From DAINBT01 sp036732785 (lineage in GTDB: Bacteria > Planctomycetota > Phycisphaerae > Sedimentisphaerales > SM23-30): DNA of 42,372 bases. Where the stretch lies: assembly GCA_964537505.1 (NCBI GenBank), contig CAZICK010000028.1:1-42372 (forward strand). Reading direction: 5' to 3'. The translations under genes were made by a program, and so were the position numbers. The notes beneath the pieces are model-generated. The model was given only the letters and a program-made list of their open reading frames with translations, was not told the origin of the DNA and did no database searches. Shown here one piece after another: positions 1 to 9,392 of this stretch; the stretch's first letter is position 1, and every line of letters begins with the position of its first letter.

Positions 1-40
1 GAAACCAGTCATTTTTTGGCATATCCATGTACAGATTCTT

Positions 41-654
41 ATGAGGAGCCATAAATTAAAACACATTATGGAATCTCGCAGGCTCAAATCATTGCGATTT
101 GCGAGGAAAGGTGCAAATGTTTTCATAGCCCCGTATCTGGAAATCACCTACCCCGATAGACTGGAGTTGGGTAATAACATATATATATCGGGTCACATGC
201 TTTTCTTTCCATACAGGGGGGATTAATCGTAGAAGATGGTACAATTATAGGCCCATACGTTAGTATTTACACGGCCAACCACAATTACTGGAACGCAAAG
301 GCCATTCCTTATGATGAAAAAGTACTGCTGCAATTGGTTCATATCAAGCAAAACGTATGGATTGGTGGAAATGTAGTTATTGTGCCTGGAGTTACGATAG
401 GTGAAGGCGCAATAGTGGCGGCCGGTACAGTAGTAACGAAAGATGTATCGGATTTGGCAATTGTAGGCGGTAATCCGGCTAAAGTCATAAAATGTAGAGA
501 TAGGGGAAAATATCTGGAAACCAAACAGCAAGACAAAGTGTTCATAAAACTAAAGGCTGAAGGGCGAACACAACCAATAGAAGAACGGATAATCCGAAAA
601 GAGCAGGAGTTTGATGATAAGGGACATCGATATTCTCGGTCTTCATGGCTATAA
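41..654 (+). pseudogene. Hexapeptide-repeat acyl/acetyltransferase, frameshifted (or phase-off)
   Basis: Two overlapping frames together encode one left-handed beta-helix (LbH) acetyltransferase of the WbbJ/maltose-acetyltransferase type. The first frame (from 41) gives an N-terminal helix and LEITYPDRLELGNNIYISG, then stops at 224-226. The second frame is open from about 211 and continues LIVEDGTIIGPYVSIYTANHNY, then the IGGNVVIVPGVTIGEGAIVAAGTVV coils and the closing GGNPAKVIK motif, ending at 654. The switch falls at a run of six G at 216-221; one extra G there restores a single reading frame. The family uses acetyl-CoA or another acyl-CoA to O-acylate sugars, which fits the polysaccharide locus. 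The first frame is also open to the window edge, so the true start may lie upstream. The break could be a real mutation, slipped-strand switching, or a homopolymer sequencing error. Confidence 0.8.
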
Positions 655-739
655 ATGTTTTGTAACAGAAAAATAACATATACTTTTTCTTCAGCCCTTG
701 GATGAGAAGTTGTTTTATTGAAAATAGAATTATAATCTG

Positions 740-2071
740 ATGAGTTTATTACGTAAAGGTATATTTGCCAGCGGCGGGTCGGTATTCTGCGCCGGGTTGG
801 GAATTGTCAGCAGTATGATGCTGGCCCGTGCCCTGCAGCCGGAAGGTATGGGCCAATATAAACTACCGTTTACAGTGGGTACGCTGATAGTTACCTTTCT
901 GGGGCTGGGTATTGGACAGGCCAACATATATCTCCTGAACAAACATAAAATTGATCCCCGGCAGATAATGATCAATTCGATTTGGATAAGCCTGGTCGGC
1001 GCGATTGTAATAATATTGATCCTGCCGATTGTGTTGACTACATTCATGGATTATTTCGGCAGGTTTCCCTTGTTGGTAATAATACTTTTTTCTTTGGGTA
1101 TTTCCTTCTCGTATGGCGTAAATTTGTTTAGGCCGATGCTGGTTGCCGCTTTGCGGATCCAACAGGCGGTTATCGCCGACGTTGCCGGCAAAGCTATATT
1201 CTTGTTGGCTGTAGCCTTGGGCTTTTTGTTTAATTGGCTCACGGTAAATGTGGCATTGTTTCTTGTGGCTTTGGAGCATTTATTTTGCATCTTATTGGTA
1301 ATTTGGTTTTTGCGTGGACAAATCACATTTGGTTATTCATTTAATTCTAAGGTTTTCAAAGATGGGTTTTCCTACGGGCTAAGACTTTTATTATCCAATA
1401 TTGTTACGGTGATGAATGCGTCGATCGGTTTATTACTGTTAAGATACCTCATGCCGGATGATTTTGCTAACATTGGCTATTACGATCGGGCCACAAGTTT
1501 ATGCGGTTTAATCATGTTGGTACCCGTAGCTGTCGGCCCTCTTTTGTATGCCAACTGGTCAGGACTGTCGGGGCAGAAAAGAAATTCGCAAGCAGCCATG
1601 GCCATGCGCCTCTATCTGGTTTTGGGGTTGGTGATTGTATTTGGAATCGCCCTTTTTGCTCGTTGGGCGATGCTGTTACTTTTCGGCCAGGAATTTCTTC
1701 CCGCGGTGCCTGCTCTGCGGATTTTGGCTGTGGGCATTGCCCTGAGATGTACGTTTGCCGTGTGTAATAATCTCCTTGCCAGTGATGGTCGAGCCCATGT
1801 GACGGCCTATATCATGAGTGTGAGTGTTGTCATTATGATAGTGTTGACGTGCCTTCTGGTTCCGTACTATGGCATTAACGGTGCCGCTCTGGCATTCGTA
1901 TTTGCCGGCTTTTCAGTTTTTGTAATAGGCATAGTATTGATGAAATATTCCTACGGAATAAAGTTTAAAAGTATGTTGTTGTTAAGAAAAAGTGATTTTA
2001 CATACGCCTTGAATGCCATTCGCAACAAAACCGTTGTGGCTACAGACAGGGAACCAGAAACAAATGTATAA
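740..2071 (+). CDS. Wzx-type polysaccharide flippase (MATE/MOP superfamily)
   Basis: This 443-residue protein is almost entirely hydrophobic, with about 12 predicted membrane segments. It opens with MSLLRKGIFASGGSVFCAGLGIVSSMMLARALQPEGMGQY, the N-terminal pattern of the Polysacc_synt family, in which the first helix is followed by an (L/P)EGxGxY turn. Family members flip undecaprenyl-linked sugar units across the inner membrane. A second helical bundle begins near residue 205 (FGYSFNSKVFKDGFSYGLRLLLSN), as expected for the duplicated MOP fold. Its place beside glycosyltransferases and a Wzy-like protein supports a repeat-unit exporter. No clear Shine-Dalgarno sequence precedes the ATG. Substrate cannot be told from sequence. 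Confidence 0.85.
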   Translation: MSLLRKGIFASGGSVFCAGLGIVSSMMLARALQPEGMGQYKLPFTVGTLIVTFLGLGIGQANIYLLNKHKIDPRQIMINSIWISLVGAIVIILILPIVLTTFMDYFGRFPLLVIILFSLGISFSYGVNLFRPMLVAALRIQQAVIADVAGKAIFLLAVALGFLFNWLTVNVALFLVALEHLFCILLVIWFLRGQITFGYSFNSKVFKDGFSYGLRLLLSNIVTVMNASIGLLLLRYLMPDDFANIGYYDRATSLCGLIMLVPVAVGPLLYANWSGLSGQKRNSQAAMAMRLYLVLGLVIVFGIALFARWAMLLLFGQEFLPAVPALRILAVGIALRCTFAVCNNLLASDGRAHVTAYIMSVSVVIMIVLTCLLVPYYGINGAALAFVFAGFSVFVIGIVLMKYSYGIKFKSMLLLRKSDFTYALNAIRNKTVVATDREPETNV

Positions 2072-2135
2072 TTACTTTGGCTATTGGGTGAAACTACTCT
2101 GAAAATAGTGGTTTCCCAAACAGAGGTTGTGGTGT

Positions 2136-3266
2136 ATGCAAAAATTGTGTTTCGTATTTGGAACACGGCCGGAGGCTATTAAGCTGGCGCCGGTTATTCT
2201 TCAGGCTCGTCAGGAACCGGAAAGATTTGGAGTGCAGGTTTGTGTAACCGGTCAGCATCGCCAGATGCTCGATCAGATGCTCAAACTGTTTGGTATTGTC
2301 GCCGATGAGGATCTGGGCCTGATGCGCCCGAACCAGACTCTGGCGGATATCAGCTCCCGAACAATTCAGGCGGTTAGCAGATATTTGGAGAAAGCTCGTC
2401 CCGACTGGGTGCTGGTGCAGGGTGATACCACTACTGTATGGGCCGCCTCCATAGCCGCTTTTTTTGTGGGTATCGCGGTAGCGCACGTGGAAGCGGGTTT
2501 GAGAACCAATGACAAACGCCAACCTTTTCCAGAAGAAGTTAACCGTCGTATTGCCACGCAAATTGCCGATCTGCACCTGGCCCCCACCGAATGGGCCCAG
2601 AACAACCTATTGGCTGAAGGAGTACCGCCTGAGCAGGTGAGAGTTACCGGTAACACGGTGATTGATGCCCTTTACTGGATGCTGGCCAAAAACGAGAATC
2701 ATCCTTCCGACGATGTGATCGCCATTAAAAACTGGGCCGAACAAAATATTGGTGATAGAGATATGGTTTTGATAACCGGTCACCGCCGGGAAAGTTTCGG
2801 AGAAACTTTCGAAGGTATTTGTCAGGCTATAGCCCAGATGGCCCGATGTTATCCGCAAGTCAATTGGGTCTATCCGGTGCATTTGAATCCCAATGTTCAG
2901 GAGCCAGTTTATCGGATTCTGAGCGGTTGTTCAAATATTCATCTGCTTGAACCGCAGCCCTATTCCTCCTTCGTCTGGTTGATGAATCGGAGCCGATTTA
3001 TTTTGACCGATTCCGGTGGGGTACAGGAAGAAGCACCCAGCCTGGGCAAACCGGTATTGGTAATGCGCAATACCACCGAAAGACCCGAAGGGGTTGAAGC
3101 CGGCGTGGTCACTTTAGTGGGAAATCACCGTGACGATATTATCGAACACTGCCGCCGTCTGCTGCAAACCGAAATCGGGGAACTGCCCAAGGTCAGCCCT
3201 TATGGCGACGGTCATGCCGCCGAACGAATCCTGGATGCTCTGCATAATTGTAAGGAGAACTCGTGA
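2136..3266 (+). CDS. wecB: UDP-N-acetylglucosamine 2-epimerase (non-hydrolysing)
   Basis: The protein interconverts UDP-GlcNAc and UDP-ManNAc in the cytoplasm, supplying ManNAc-type sugars to the surface polysaccharide. Signature segments are all present: GTRPEAIKLAPV at residues 9-20, a VQGDTTTV motif, HVEAGLRT, PFPEEVNRR, GHRRESFGE and, near the C-terminus, TDSGGVQEEAPSLGKPVLVMRNTTERPEG. Length (376 residues) is normal. I chose the ATG at 2136 rather than the in-frame TTG at 2127 because GAGG at 2123-2126 is well spaced and the family begins just before the FGTRPE strand. The stop overlaps the GTG start of the next gene by four bases, which implies translational coupling. Confidence 0.93.
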   Translation: MQKLCFVFGTRPEAIKLAPVILQARQEPERFGVQVCVTGQHRQMLDQMLKLFGIVADEDLGLMRPNQTLADISSRTIQAVSRYLEKARPDWVLVQGDTTTVWAASIAAFFVGIAVAHVEAGLRTNDKRQPFPEEVNRRIATQIADLHLAPTEWAQNNLLAEGVPPEQVRVTGNTVIDALYWMLAKNENHPSDDVIAIKNWAEQNIGDRDMVLITGHRRESFGETFEGICQAIAQMARCYPQVNWVYPVHLNPNVQEPVYRILSGCSNIHLLEPQPYSSFVWLMNRSRFILTDSGGVQEEAPSLGKPVLVMRNTTERPEGVEAGVVTLVGNHRDDIIEHCRRLLQTEIGELPKVSPYGDGHAAERILDALHNCKENS

Positions 3267-4438
3267 ATATTCTGCTGATTACCCAGTTTCCTGTGCCGCA
3301 TGGCGGAGGATTGTCTTCCCATGTGGAAGATTTGGTTTTGTGTCTGAAAGACGACGAGCATAAAGTTGAGTTGCTGGAGGGTGGTTCAATTACGATTAGT
3401 ACAACTCACAAGTTAGTTCAATATTTTTTGTCCGGCGGGCAAAAAGACGTCTATAGGGACAGACGTCTTAAAACCGCTCTGGCAAAACTGGTAACCTGCG
3501 CTGAGCGGTTGATTAGAAATAATTCGTTTGATCTTATTCATTGCCATGATGCTGTCGCCGGCTATGCCGCCCATTTAGCGTTGACAAGGGCTGGGCGTCA
3601 AATACCGGTTATCGAAACCATACATGGACCTGCTACTTATGAGTCAAGAATGATGCTTGGTTGGACTATCGAGCAGAGTAAATATCTGCAACGCTTGTTC
3701 AACATCGAGAAAGAAGCATTTGTCCAGGCCGATCATCTAATAGCGGTCGATACCGGGCAGGCTGACATCGCTATTAATGACTTCGGCATCAGCAAGAAAA
3801 AAATCAGCGTGATCTTTAACTGCGTATCATGCCGGGCGATAGATTCTCTGATAAAAGATCCTCCTTCTGTGAAAGTTCCCCAGCCGTACTTATTGGTCCC
3901 CAGGAGACTGGTGGAAAAAACAGGGGTACGTATAGCTGTTGAGGCCCTGGCCAAACTCGGTCCGGATACTCAACTCAATTTGGTAATAGCCGGTGATGGC
4001 CCGCTGGGAAATGCCCTGAAACAATTGGCGAAAAATTTAGGGCTTGATTCACGAGTAGTATTCCTGGGTTCCATTCCCCGGCAAGAGGTTCTCAGGCTTG
4101 CCAAAGAAGCACTGGCAGTTGTTGTGCCTTCTATTCCGACCGGAGGAGTAATAGAGGCTACCTCGATTGCCGTAATCGAGGCCATGGCCTGTGGTACCGC
4201 GGTAATCGCTTCTGATATAGGCGGATTGGCGGAATTGATTGGGCACAACCAGACCGGTTTTCTGGTTCCGCACAGCGACCCTGGAGCACTTGGCGATACG
4301 ATACTATCGCTGATAAGGAGCCCGGATCAAAGGAATGTTGTTTGCCGACAGGCACGCCAATACGTCCTTGAGAATCTGGATACCTCAATATGGTTTGACA
4401 AAGTAAAGTGCGTTTATGAGGCCGTCCTGGCGAGTTAA
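3263..4438 (+). CDS. Glycosyltransferase family 4 (GT-B)
   Basis: A 391-residue GT-B retaining glycosyltransferase. The N-terminal donor-sensing half begins MNILLITQFPVPHGGGLSSHVEDL, with the glycine-rich acceptor loop of GT4 enzymes, and contains DLIHCHDAVAGYAA and ETIHGP. The C-terminal nucleotide-sugar half has LLVPRRLVEKTGV, LVIAGDGPLGNAL and the E-x7-E type segment EATSIAVIEAMACGTAVIASDIGGLAELI. The GTG start at 3263 overlaps the wecB stop (GTGA) and has AAGGAG seven bases or so upstream. It transfers a sugar from a nucleotide donor during assembly of the glycan; donor and linkage cannot be predicted. Confidence 0.88.
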   Translation: MNILLITQFPVPHGGGLSSHVEDLVLCLKDDEHKVELLEGGSITISTTHKLVQYFLSGGQKDVYRDRRLKTALAKLVTCAERLIRNNSFDLIHCHDAVAGYAAHLALTRAGRQIPVIETIHGPATYESRMMLGWTIEQSKYLQRLFNIEKEAFVQADHLIAVDTGQADIAINDFGISKKKISVIFNCVSCRAIDSLIKDPPSVKVPQPYLLVPRRLVEKTGVRIAVEALAKLGPDTQLNLVIAGDGPLGNALKQLAKNLGLDSRVVFLGSIPRQEVLRLAKEALAVVVPSIPTGGVIEATSIAVIEAMACGTAVIASDIGGLAELIGHNQTGFLVPHSDPGALGDTILSLIRSPDQRNVVCRQARQYVLENLDTSIWFDKVKCVYEAVLAS

Positions 4439-4475
4439 GCGGCAATCGCTGGACTGATATACAAGAGAAAGTTAT

Positions 4476-5816
4476 ATGGTTGCTTATGTTGTAACATTGA
4501 TTTACGTGCTGGCGGCTTTCCTGGCGCTGATGAAACCAAGAACAGCACTTATGTGGTTCTGGCCGCTGGTATTATGCTATCCTACCTGGTTGCTGTATAA
4601 CATATTGCCTTTGAACGCAGGACTTGACGATATTTATCTGGTGTGTTTATTCCTCGGCAGTGTATTCAAAGGCAGACCCAAAGTCGGTTTGCCTGTTATT
4701 TTTGCTATTGTATTTTGCGCCTTGGCAGTTCTCGGAGATATCAGCACGATGTGGCTGATCGGTGGGCTTGATTCGCAAATGATCTTAAAGCGGTTTTTGA
4801 AAAGTACCGGCTTAATATTTCTTTTATTTACGGTATGTACCACGATAACGACTCCTAAACAGATCAAGGCAGCAGTTTACTCGCTGGTTATAGGTGCCGT
4901 GGCGGGAGCAGCACTGGTCATATACTACACACTTAATCCGACAAAGGAAAACCCGTTTCAGTTTCCAGAATGGTTCACCCAGTTGACAAAACGGGGTTAT
5001 CAGCCACTGGGCCCGTTCTCTACTCATGATACCGCCGGTGGTGTACTTGGATTTACAATACTGCTCGGTTATTTTCTGATACGGTTTACAAAGAGTATAT
5101 TTGAGAAGGTTGTTCTGATAGCTATTACCGCAGTGTCATTCATCGGATCACTGGCGTGCGGCTCGCGTTCCGGCTGGTTGTTCGTTGCTTTTCCAATAAT
5201 GATGAGCAGCTTGTTGTCCAAGCAGAAAATTATGGGGTTTGTCCTGCTTGGTCTTGTTATTCTCGCCATAGTTTTCAGTTTGACCTTGTTTCAGGATTTT
5301 GCAGATCGCTGGGAGCACACAAGGGATCAAGCAGGAGGGGGGGCACAGGGCGTAACCTCAGGAAGATTTCTTATTTGGATAGATACATTATCAAACTATA
5401 ACATACGCTGGCTGTTTTTTGGCGAAGGCTTTACTGTGGAGGAATATCATGTACACAGCAATTATTTAGGCATATTGAAGAACATGGGGTGTGCAGGTAT
5501 TGTGTTCTGGTTTATATATTATCTCAAGCTGGCAAAAAGAACAATTTGGCTGAAGAAACATGATCCGAATCCGGCCATGGCCACTTTGCTTACAAGTATA
5601 TTTTGGGTATATGTGGGATATTTCGCGTATTTCACAACGTGCACGGCCGTAATGATGGCGCCGGTAAGATATGTAGATTTTTTTCTGATGGGATTGGTGC
5701 ATTTGCGATATAGGCTTGTGGAAGAGGAAATGCAATATGCCTATCAAGAACAATTATACGAGGACATGCTGGTTTACGATGAATTTCTTGCGACAGACTC
5801 AGGTGTGTTATCATGA
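4476..5816 (+). CDS. O-antigen polymerase/ligase-like membrane protein (Wzy/WaaL type)
   Basis: A 446-residue integral membrane protein with roughly 10-12 hydrophobic segments and a periplasmic loop in the second half (residues about 270-330, SLTLFQDFADRWEHTRDQAGGGAQGVTSGRFLIW). The arginine-bearing segment GRFLIWIDTL and the following HSNYLGILKNMG match the O-antigen ligase/Wzy_C pattern, in which loop Arg and His residues handle the lipid-linked glycan. In a Wzx/Wzy pathway it would polymerise exported repeat units in the periplasm; a ligase role is equally possible by sequence. The last codons overlap the next ATG (ATGA at 5813-5816). An acidic cytoplasmic tail (EEEMQYAYQEQLYEDMLVYDE) is notable. 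Confidence 0.75.
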   Translation: MVAYVVTLIYVLAAFLALMKPRTALMWFWPLVLCYPTWLLYNILPLNAGLDDIYLVCLFLGSVFKGRPKVGLPVIFAIVFCALAVLGDISTMWLIGGLDSQMILKRFLKSTGLIFLLFTVCTTITTPKQIKAAVYSLVIGAVAGAALVIYYTLNPTKENPFQFPEWFTQLTKRGYQPLGPFSTHDTAGGVLGFTILLGYFLIRFTKSIFEKVVLIAITAVSFIGSLACGSRSGWLFVAFPIMMSSLLSKQKIMGFVLLGLVILAIVFSLTLFQDFADRWEHTRDQAGGGAQGVTSGRFLIWIDTLSNYNIRWLFFGEGFTVEEYHVHSNYLGILKNMGCAGIVFWFIYYLKLAKRTIWLKKHDPNPAMATLLTSIFWVYVGYFAYFTTCTAVMMAPVRYVDFFLMGLVHLRYRLVEEEMQYAYQEQLYEDMLVYDEFLATDSGVLS

Positions 5817-7021
5817 CAAAAAATAAGCTAAAGATAGCAATGTTCATCAGCGATACTAATGCCGGTGGGCTTGAAACATTGATAACTATGCTGGCAAAAA
5901 ATATTGATCGGGAGAAATTTCAGGTTGTTGTGGTTACTTGTGGGCCCGGTCCAGTCGCCACACGGATAAGCAAGTATGGCGACGAATATCATAATCTGGA
6001 AACGGGTAGTTTCCCCAGAATAAGCAAATTCAGGAACGATGTTTATTATACTGATATTTTTGCTATACCGACATTAGTTTTATGGATGATTAAAACTACC
6101 TGGCGAATGTATTTCTGGTTGCGCAAAAACAAAATTGACCTGATTCACTCCCACCTTGCTGCTTTCAGCCTGATGGCAGGCATTGCCGGCCGGATAGCCG
6201 GCATACCTTTGATATGGCACCTCCATTGTCCCCCCAAGGTCCGCTGGAGCAGAGGTGGACCGTTGTTAACCGGTGGCTATCTTGCTTCCTGGGTAACCAC
6301 ACGCTTTATTGCCATCAGCCGCTTCATCGCCGACCAAACCCATCGCTCATGGAAGAAGAAAATTGTAACAGTGTTGAATGCCAGTGATGTTAAGATGCTG
6401 GCTTGTAAGCAATACCGGGGCCGGTTGCGAAAAATGGCAAACATATCACAAAATGAAAAACTTGTGGGTATTGTCGCTGTTGTCAGCCCCCGAAAAGGGT
6501 TGCCCCGATTTATTGAGATGGCCGGGGAAATTGCGAATAAGCGCGATGATATGAAGTTCGTTGTTATTGGTGCTGTTGACACTGAGATGGGAGAAAAGAT
6601 TTTTTCCGATTTGGCTGCTATGACTGAAAAGCTGGGGATAAGCGACAAAGTGCGTTTTATCAAAAATCTGGAAAGTGCCGCCAATTATCTAGGTGATATG
6701 GACGCGTTTTTTATGTGTAGCCTGCCGGGTACCGAGCCATTCGGCTTGGTTGTCACGGAGGCTATGGCTGCTGGTGTACCTGTCGTCTCATTTGCTAATG
6801 ATGCTATGCCTGAAATAATTGAAGATGGAAAAACAGGCTTTCTGGTGCCCGAAGGTGATACCGCCTTGGCTGGAGAACGCATCCTGCAAATATTAAATGA
6901 CGACAATCTGGCTGCCCAGATTGCCGAAGCAGCTCGGGAAAAAACATACGAAAAATTTGATTGCCCGATTTTTGTTAACAACATTGAAAAAGTTTATATG
7001 GAAGTATCGCAAAAAACTTGA
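5813..7021 (+). CDS. Glycosyltransferase family 4 (GT-B)
   Basis: A 402-residue GT4 enzyme. The N-terminal domain starts LKIAMFISDTNAGGLETLITMLAKNI, the typical acceptor loop, followed by KIDLIHSHLAAFSLMAGIAGRIAGIPLIWHLHCPP. The C-terminal domain has VGIVAVVSPRKGLPRFIEMAGEI, FVVIGAVDTEMGEKIF and EPFGLVVTEAMAAGVPVVSFANDAMPEII with the two glutamates of the E-x7-E motif. It is translationally coupled to the Wzy-like gene through a four-base overlap. It is expected to act at the inner face of the cytoplasmic membrane on the lipid-linked oligosaccharide. Sugar specificity is not readable. Confidence 0.88.
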   Translation: MTKNKLKIAMFISDTNAGGLETLITMLAKNIDREKFQVVVVTCGPGPVATRISKYGDEYHNLETGSFPRISKFRNDVYYTDIFAIPTLVLWMIKTTWRMYFWLRKNKIDLIHSHLAAFSLMAGIAGRIAGIPLIWHLHCPPKVRWSRGGPLLTGGYLASWVTTRFIAISRFIADQTHRSWKKKIVTVLNASDVKMLACKQYRGRLRKMANISQNEKLVGIVAVVSPRKGLPRFIEMAGEIANKRDDMKFVVIGAVDTEMGEKIFSDLAAMTEKLGISDKVRFIKNLESAANYLGDMDAFFMCSLPGTEPFGLVVTEAMAAGVPVVSFANDAMPEIIEDGKTGFLVPEGDTALAGERILQILNDDNLAAQIAEAAREKTYEKFDCPIFVNNIEKVYMEVSQKT

Positions 7022-7103
7022 CGTTACCCTTCTGTGCTTGTCGAAGATATAGCGGTACATAGTGATCACCAGGAAATATTTATGATAACTATGGGAGTTT
7101 TTT

Positions 7104-8000
7104 GTGGGTACTCCACTTGTTTCAATCGGCATTTCATTTTACAATAATCAAGAAACCCTGCTGGAATCGATCAAGTCGGTCTTTGCTCAGACCTATAATA
7201 ATTGGGAACTTATTATGGTTGATGATGGCTCTACCGATGGCAGCTTGGCCCTCGCCCGTTCAATAGATGATCCTCGCGTCAGGCTTTTGACGCCGGACGG
7301 CAAAAATCTTCGATTGGCAGCACGCTTGAATCAACTTACCCGTGCTGCCCGAGGTGATTATATTGCCCGAATGGATGCTGATGATTTGAGTCATCCGGAG
7401 CGTTTGGTCAGACAATTAGAGTTTTTTGAGAACCATCCGGAAATAGACGTTTTGGGAACTTCAATGTGTATCTTAGACAAACAGGGTCGGCCGGCAAAAA
7501 AATATGTTATGCCCAGAGCCCACGAAAAAATATTCAAAACAAAATTCGTTGGCACCCTCCCCATAATACACCCGAGCGTTATGGCAAAAGCCAAGTGGTT
7601 CCGCTGCCATCCTTATGACGAAAAAATCCAAAAGGCGCAGGATTATGAACTGTGGCTGAGAAGCTGTAAAGACAGTGTCTTTTACAATCTTCCCGATCTT
7701 TTCTGTTTTAAGGATGAGTACCTGTCCTTTTCTCTGAGAAAATATACGAAATCAAAACGCTTTGTAACCAAAATTATATGGATGCATGCACCCTCAGAAA
7801 TTGGCAGATTCAGGGCGGCTTGTTATGCCTGCAAAAAATTCTTTGAGATCGGTGTATTTGCGATTGCCGACCTTCTCAAGCTAAACAATCTGTTAATTAG
7901 CCGACGTTTTGACCCGTTAAACTCGCAAGATCGCGCAGAGGTCAACGCAGCTCTGGATGTCATCAGGAGTACCGAGGTGCCACTACGAAACCCAACCTAG
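7104..8000 (+). CDS. Glycosyltransferase family 2 (GT-A)
   Basis: A 298-residue GT-A glycosyltransferase. The N-terminus PLVSIGISFYNNQETLLESIKSVFAQTYNNWELIMVDDGSTDGS carries the nucleotide-binding strand and DDGSTDG at residues 40-46; the metal-binding DXD region is MDADD at 90-94, followed by HPERL. HPSVMAKAKWF and the acidic KAQDYELWLRS segment supply the acceptor loop and likely catalytic acid/base region. It starts with GTG; GGGAG lies about six bases upstream. Family members of this layout usually add a hexose or rhamnose to a growing glycan. Confidence 0.88.
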   Translation: MGTPLVSIGISFYNNQETLLESIKSVFAQTYNNWELIMVDDGSTDGSLALARSIDDPRVRLLTPDGKNLRLAARLNQLTRAARGDYIARMDADDLSHPERLVRQLEFFENHPEIDVLGTSMCILDKQGRPAKKYVMPRAHEKIFKTKFVGTLPIIHPSVMAKAKWFRCHPYDEKIQKAQDYELWLRSCKDSVFYNLPDLFCFKDEYLSFSLRKYTKSKRFVTKIIWMHAPSEIGRFRAACYACKKFFEIGVFAIADLLKLNNLLISRRFDPLNSQDRAEVNAALDVIRSTEVPLRNPT

Positions 8001-8109
8001 CCTTAGCCTGATCTATTCAACACCAATCGATCCGGCTGAAACTGGTAGTTTGATACTTCCGATTCTGCGGAGCACTGCGTTCAAAAATGACTGTTAGATG
8101 GAATTTTGC

Positions 8110-9264
8110 ATGAAAATCGCCATACTAGCCCAGAATTGTCGTGTCGCCGGGGGACTTGCCGGCGGACGCAACTTTGTTAATGCCCTTAGAAACGCCGCTC
8201 CGGAACATCAGTACTTGATATTTGCCCCAAGTGGCGTTGGTTACGAACAGATCCAGTTGCCCCCTGGCGGTAAGTTTCATTTTGTCCAAATGGATAGATT
8301 TTGGGGCAGGTTACGGTTTGTTCTTTTTACACTTCCGAAATTAATAAAACAATTTAATCCGGATAGAATACTAGGGCTGGGCAGTTTCGGAATGCGAAAT
8401 CCTCCTGCGACTCAGGCAATTCGAATACAGAACCCTTATCTTGTATATCCGTTCAATCAATGGCCGAGCATATCACTAAAGGAACGCGCCCATCTCATGT
8501 TGGTGCGGTTTTGTCTTCGGAGGACTCTGCCTCATACTCAGTGCATATTTTGTCAGACACCGGTGATGAAAGAACATTTCAGCTCTACCTACAGTTATGA
8601 TCCCGACAGAATAAAGATACTTCCCAATGCCCTGTCTGCTTTCATCCAGAATCCGTCCGATGGAAAGATCGAAGTGCCCCAGGCTTTCAAGGAACGCAAA
8701 CCCGGTGATTTCTATTCTCTGGTACTGTCCCGATACTACGCCCACAAAAATCCTGAAATCATAATGCAATCGCTCATGGCGACGGATCGTGAAAAAATAC
8801 ACGATCTCAAGTTTATAACCACGGTCACCACCGACGGCCAGCCGAACGCTAAAAAATTCCTGAACAGAATATCGAAATATAATCTTCAAAACAATATCAT
8901 CAATGTCGGACTGCTGCCCCAGGAACAACTGGCCGCCTATTACCGTAATGTCGATCTGGTGGTTATGCCTACTCTGCTCGAAAGTTTCAGTGTGACCTAT
9001 CTGGAAGCGATGCATTTTGGCGTACCGATTCTGACCACCGATCTGGATTTCTCCCGTTATATTTGCGGCGATGCCGCCGCCTATTATGATCCCTGGCAGC
9101 CGGAAAGTTTCATGGAAACCTTCCTAACCTTAAAATCGGACAGCAACTTGCGTAAAAAGCTGGTAGAGGCAGGCCGCCGGCAGTTAAACAAATTCTCCCA
9201 TAACTGGATCGATATGGCAAAAATGGCTATAAACGAATTGACCCTTTTGGTCTCCTGCAAGTAA
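8110..9264 (+). CDS. Glycosyltransferase family 4 (GT-B)
   Basis: A GT4 protein of 384 residues from the ATG at 8110; an upstream in-frame ATG at 8098 would add MEFC. The downstream start is preferred because the GT-B fold begins with MKIAILAQNCRVAGGLAGGRNFVNAL. The C-terminal donor domain has LVLSRYYAHKNPEIIMQSL, INVGLLPQEQLAAYYRNVDLVVMPTLLESFSVTYLEAMHFGVPILTTDLDFSRYICGDAAAYYDPW, an intact E-x7-E motif followed by the D-rich tail usual in mannosyl/glucosyl transferases such as the RfaB group. No strong ribosome-binding site is visible. It belongs to the assembly of the surface glycan. Confidence 0.85.
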   Translation: MKIAILAQNCRVAGGLAGGRNFVNALRNAAPEHQYLIFAPSGVGYEQIQLPPGGKFHFVQMDRFWGRLRFVLFTLPKLIKQFNPDRILGLGSFGMRNPPATQAIRIQNPYLVYPFNQWPSISLKERAHLMLVRFCLRRTLPHTQCIFCQTPVMKEHFSSTYSYDPDRIKILPNALSAFIQNPSDGKIEVPQAFKERKPGDFYSLVLSRYYAHKNPEIIMQSLMATDREKIHDLKFITTVTTDGQPNAKKFLNRISKYNLQNNIINVGLLPQEQLAAYYRNVDLVVMPTLLESFSVTYLEAMHFGVPILTTDLDFSRYICGDAAAYYDPWQPESFMETFLTLKSDSNLRKKLVEAGRRQLNKFSHNWIDMAKMAINELTLLVSCK

Positions 9265-9392
9265 AATTGTGTGCGAAATGGTCACAAAATATTTACCTCA
9301 CTAGAAATTCTCACATAACCCCTGTTTGGTTCCGGCCCTTGCCGGTTAGAGTAAAAATGTCATTGATCACATTGCCATGACCACGATCACAG

